A stretch of DNA of 64,000 nucleotides from Echiichthys vipera. Lineage: Eukaryota > Chordata > Actinopteri > Perciformes > Trachinidae. The stretch spans positions 19,922,349 through 19,986,348 of the forward strand of contig OY829661.1 of NCBI GenBank assembly GCA_963691815.1. The letters run 5' to 3'. Shown piece after piece: positions 60,901 through 64,000 of the stretch (position 1 is its first letter; each line of letters begins with the position of its first letter). A program made the translations under genes and the position numbers. The notes beneath the pieces were generated by a model, which searched no databases, was not told the origin of the DNA, and saw only the letters and a program-made list of their open reading frames with translations.

Positions 60901-63900
60901 CGGAGTGTATTCTTAGCCTCATGCGGACGGAGGTTAAAGCATGTGTGCAAATGTTACTTCTAATAAATTGCTATGTAGACTAGGAGCCCTGAATATAGTA
61001 GGCCACAGTAGTTCAATATGAAAATGTATGATTATACACATCCTGTAAGCGATGGAACTAAATGCTGTTACTTAAGTCTTAAACGCAACCAGGACGTGAA
61101 CATCAAGAATTTAAAGCACATGCCAACAGAACAGATGTCATCATTTTCTGCCAAAAGATGCATCTGAACGCCTGCTAATGACAGCTTTGTCCCTGTATAA
61201 CAAAATCAATGGAACAAGGCCTGATTTTTTTCTGTCTTTTGTGCTGCAGCCAAAACAAATTTACAGCAATGTGACGCAGCAACAGACCCATTTTGTGTGT
61301 TAATTAGAATTGAAAAAGTCACATTACTAGCATGAATAGAACAAGGCATGCATTGAGGAATATGCCGGGACAGTTTGAATGATCACAAGCTGCAAGAATG
61401 GAGGCTGATTCAAGGCTGAATAATGATGCTATGAAAGGAGAAGGCACAGTAAGGTTCACACAGAAGTAAGATGCATGCATGTGCGCAGTCACAGGCAATA
61501 GAGAATAGCTTATATTACATAAGCTGCACCAACCCTATATATACACTGTCTTTTAGGGCAAAAGGCATGCATGCATTTAGACTAAGTGCATGTTGTGAGT
61601 ACTAAATTATGGAATATAATGAAAGCATAGTGACATGACTGACTTACGGTACCATTTGTTCTAATGCAAGTCACAGGTAAGAGACAGGACAGGCACGCAA
61701 GTATGTGCTATAATGGGCAGTTCAAGGTTGATAAATGTATAGCATTCATCTTACAGCAAGTGTTTAGCATACTAGTATGCAATCAAACCTCTATTAGATT
61801 GTTTCTTTTACATAGCTGCCTTATTGTAAACACTATTTAAGACCAACCCTTCCTCAAGATTACTGGTGTATTTACTGTGCTCTGCCTCTTTTTTTAGCAT
61901 AAAGACTATTATGAGAAATGTATAATAGGTCATGTGTTGGAAATTGCATGTGAACAGAAGTTTTGCACTGCTGAAACTTTTCAACTGCACTAAACAAAGT
62001 TTTTTAAATAATAAATGCCATAAAATAGTCCATTATTGAGAGAAAATACTCATCATCTAGTGGTCACAGCTGAGCTGACTGCTTACCTTCCTTACTTCAT
62101 ATTGTACCTGTATACGTGAAATTGTATAGTGGTATGCAGTGAGTAAACAATGTTATGGCCTCACACCTCTGCTAACTTCTAATTGTCATCTTGTCTTTAC
62201 TTCTTATATTTCAATGACAACATGATTAAGTGAAAAGTATAATCAATAAGGACAATAATCACATGTTTTTCTAAGATTTATCAAATATAGCCCTAACCAG
62301 AACCAGTAATGATCTGTCCTATTTGAGAGTTATGTATGGTGTAAAAGCCAAACAAAAAGGTCTTTGTTGTTCTTACCTGTGCAGTTTCTTTGGTGGGGGA
62401 GGTGGTGGATTGGGCTCATTGTTGGCAGCTCCTTTCCCTGCTGCCAGCAGCTCTGATGAGCCGCCATGCAACGGTTGCTTGGACGGCATGCTCCCGTTAT
62501 GCTTGCCCTCATCCTCTGCACCGGTGCCCTCAGTCCCCTCCTGACAGGCAGCATTGTTGGGGGCAGCCGGGGGGGCCGTGCCTGGCTCTGTCATGGGAGG
62601 GGGGCTGCTGTGGGCCTTCCAGTCCCTGGCCTCCTTCCAGACAGCGGCACCATTGAGCAGGCCTGTCACCCGAGAGGTTGTCCTCGGGTTGGCGGACAGC
62701 TTCTTCTTCTCCCCCTCTTTACGCTCTCTCTCATCATCCTCCTCTTCTTCCTCGATGCGACAGTTCCAGCCAGAACTGTGGTGGTGTGGCTTGTGCCAGC
62801 GTTCGGACGCTGCTGCGCTGTGGTTTTCTGTGTGGACCTTGAAGTGGCCCTCTCTAGCAGAGACAAGGAAAAGCATGGGGAGTTCAGGGAGAGGGACAGG
62901 AGAAGAGATGGACTGTGAGAGGCTGGAGGTGCCCAGTCGGGGGAGATCAGGAAGTGGGACCGGAGAGGAGATGGATGGTGATAGGCTGGAAGTGCCCAGT
63001 TTGGGGGAACGGGTGGTCCTTTTCGGGGGAATGGGTGGGCTAGACTGAGGCTTTGGGTGGAAAGTTGGGGTAAGGCTGGCTTCTGTGACCAAAGAGGGTG
63101 CGCTGTGGCTGGGGCTAGGCCAGCGGAAGGCCGGGCTGCTGGCATCTTTACGTGCTGTGGGGCTGAAGTTGCATTGGGTGCCGATGGCTGAATCTGGACT
63201 GCTCAGGTAGAAGGTCCTATTCTCCTCTATGTGAGCGGCCATTACAGTGATGGTGGCCCGCTGACTCTCTCCTGAAAGCTCAAAGCCTTGGGATGAGTTT
63301 TTAGTCTGTTTTGGGGACACAAGATGGGATTGTACCCCATTCCCTTGCGGCTTGCGCTTTTTCTTGGTGCTTTCTGCATAAATGGGTTCTGAGTCTGGAG
63401 AGTTGGGAGCTGACTGTGAACCAGCTGTGCCTGTTGGGCTTTGGGGGCTCCCTGACCTAAGTTGTCTTTCTCCCGACCCCTCTGCCCCAGGAAGTGAATC
63501 TGTACTACTACGATAAGAGGAGTCCGATAGGCTTGTCTGTTCGGGCAGGACTGGAGGAGAACGGAGGGATGGTGGGGAATTGTGGCTTATGGTGTCCACA
63601 CTTAAGGCTGTGGTGGGGAAAGTGGCAGAAGTGCTGGATGTCTTAGTTATAACAGTAGTAGTAATCCCACTGCTGATACCATTGCTATGAACTGTGGTAG
63701 GACTGGAAGGGACAATATCCACAGGAAAAGGTATCTCAACAGATGCCCGATGGGACTCCTGACAATTTTCCCTGGTAGTCCCCCTAATCCCGTTATAAGT
63801 GCTCTTGGTTCTAGGGGTGGTTGTACCCTGCTGTCTACAAGTGTCTCCATTTGCATTCTTCTTTAAACTCTGAGAACCTCTACCCTCCTCCTGGGTGACG

Positions 63901-64000
63901 AAAATATTGCTGATAATCATGGAGTCTTTAGGCAGGATGTTGGGGGATAAGGAAGCCAGAGAGAAGCAGTTGTTGTAGTCCATCTTGGTTTCAGGACTCT
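50276..64000 (-). CDS. prag1: PRAG1 (Pragmin / SgK223) pseudokinase scaffold, 5' end outside the window
   Basis: Four minus-strand exons, in transcript order 64000-62377 (open to the window edge), 55434-55289, 54119-53353 and 51424-50276, join in phase (AG|A, G|GT, AAG|ATC) to give 1227 visible residues. The human protein is about 1400 residues, so roughly the first 180 are missing. PRAG1 recruits CSK and regulates Src-family and Rho signalling in the cytoplasm and at the cytoskeleton. Visible hallmarks are EPIYA (63375-63389), SATITVMAAH-like TITVMAAHIEENRTFYLSSP, CRIEEEEEDDERERK, LSNIDSREGVYSKLGGLYAE and the fold's lysine in SYAVK. The HRD loop is kept (HRDLCLENLLL, 51023-51031), but DFG is replaced by ISN (ISNFAKAK, 50882-50899), consistent with a pseudokinase. 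SHED-like helices flank the kinase fold. The other family member, PEAK1, is excluded by the PRAG1-specific blocks. Confidence 0.95.
51425..53352 (-). other. PRAG1 intron between the last two exons
   Basis: Contains a (TG)n microsatellite at 51927-52015 broken by TACGG, and a block at 52556-52740 with a G run and a T run that may be a dispersed repeat (its CTCCTATTGGCTCTGTTTTC resembles CTCCTCTTGGCTCTGTTGTG at 30339). No exon is recognised. Confidence 0.65.
51927..52015. repeat. (TG)n microsatellite in PRAG1 intron
   Basis: About 89 bases of TG repeats interrupted once by TACGG near 51987-51991. Confidence 0.95.
53353..54119 (-). CDS. prag1: PRAG1 middle exon (proline-rich to start of kinase-like fold)
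   Basis: This 767-base exon encodes NQPPPLPEKKMVNRTVSAPD, parallel to the mammalian PPPLPQKK segment. The block SSLQLQTLLSNIDSREGVYS follows, then KLGGLYAESLRRLALKCEDH, ending NSYAVK|. The last lysine corresponds to the conserved beta-3 lysine of kinases. Confidence 0.93.
54120..55288 (-). other. PRAG1 intron between exons 55289-55434 and 53353-54119
   Basis: 1.17 kb, with donor GTGAGTAC and acceptor TCTCCTCTTAG. I see no RNA gene or nameable repeat. The short frames on both strands at 54700-55106 have no family resemblance. Confidence 0.65.
55435..62376 (-). other. Large PRAG1 intron (6.9 kb)
   Basis: This intron separates the long N-terminal exon from the rest. It is AT-rich. Identifiable contents are a possible dispersed repeat at about 55700-56215 (CATCGTGGGTAATGTAGGCT block), CCCAT pentamers at 56868-56887, a (CT)n run at 56481-56501 and a 10-bp minisatellite at 58117-58176. 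No nested gene is convincing; the largest open frames (58670-59050 and 60367-60741, minus) have no family resemblance. Confidence 0.6.
58117..58176. repeat. 10-bp minisatellite in PRAG1 intron
   Basis: Six diverged copies of TATCTATGGG lie head to tail (variants TATCTATGAG, TATCTACGGG, TATCAATGGG, CATCTGTTGG, TATCTATGAT). Confidence 0.9.
62377..64000 (-). CDS. prag1: PRAG1 large N-terminal coding exon (partial)
   Basis: The frame is open from the window edge (two bases of a codon, then SPETK before the Met at 63983), so that Met is not the true start. The exon is Ser/Pro/Thr-rich and disordered. It includes SEPIYAESTKKKRKPQ, SSPDSAIGTQCNFSPTARK, a duplicated PLPRLGTSSLSxSISSPVPL-type repeat (LGTSSLSPSISSPVPLPDLP and LGTSSLSQSISSPVPLPELP), an acidic run, and PPPPPPKKLHR before donor CAG|GTAAGAA. 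The EPIYA tyrosine is known in mammals to bind the CSK SH2 domain when phosphorylated. The tandem 20-residue repeat looks lineage-specific. Confidence 0.93.

Overview
The window is vertebrate nuclear DNA and almost certainly from a ray-finned (teleost) fish. The genes are split by GT-AG introns and have vertebrate orthologues. The non-coding DNA carries long (TG)n/(CA)n tracts, L2-like and RTE/Rex3-like retrotransposon tails and several MITE families of a kind typical of fish. There are no operons, and I saw no CRISPR array, prokaryotic gene or intact virus.

Layout, left to right. PLPP7 (NET39/PPAPDC3) lies on the + strand, with two coding exons at 699-1191 and 6554-6942. An intergenic stretch rich in repeats follows (about 7-12.6 kb). 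PRRC2B lies on the + strand, with first exon near 12.65-12.87 kb and coding exons 16526-33687. I could join 30 coding exons with every phase consistent, giving 2216 residues; its 3' UTR runs to a poly(A) signal at 35874. PLPP7 next to PRRC2B matches the human 9q34 order. Next is a small + strand gene (about 36.78-40.58 kb) for a 135-residue coiled-coil-like protein that I do not recognise. EDF1/MBF1 lies on the + strand (41187-43428, five exons, 148 residues). A 6.8 kb intergenic stretch then contains a roughly 1.24 kb hAT-like element. Last, on the - strand, are the final four coding exons of PRAG1 (Pragmin/SgK223), 50276-64000; its 5' part lies beyond the right edge.

The genes do not form a pathway. 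PRRC2B (translation-associated, RGG and proline rich) and EDF1 (ribosome-associated and transcriptional coactivator) are housekeeping genes. PLPP7 is a nuclear-envelope member of the PAP2 family lacking consensus catalytic residues. PRAG1 is a pseudokinase scaffold with an EPIYA motif.

Points most worth a second look are: an 82-bp tandem duplication that copies a 3' splice site inside a PRRC2B intron and creates an AG|GT junction; two NAGNAG acceptors in PRRC2B; an overlapping out-of-frame uORF in PRRC2B; the unrecognised coiled-coil gene; and several well-delimited MITEs, one ending next to the PRRC2B first exon. I found no clear sign of a wholly new biological system. Gene calls rest on recognising protein sequence and on splice-phase bookkeeping, not on database searches.
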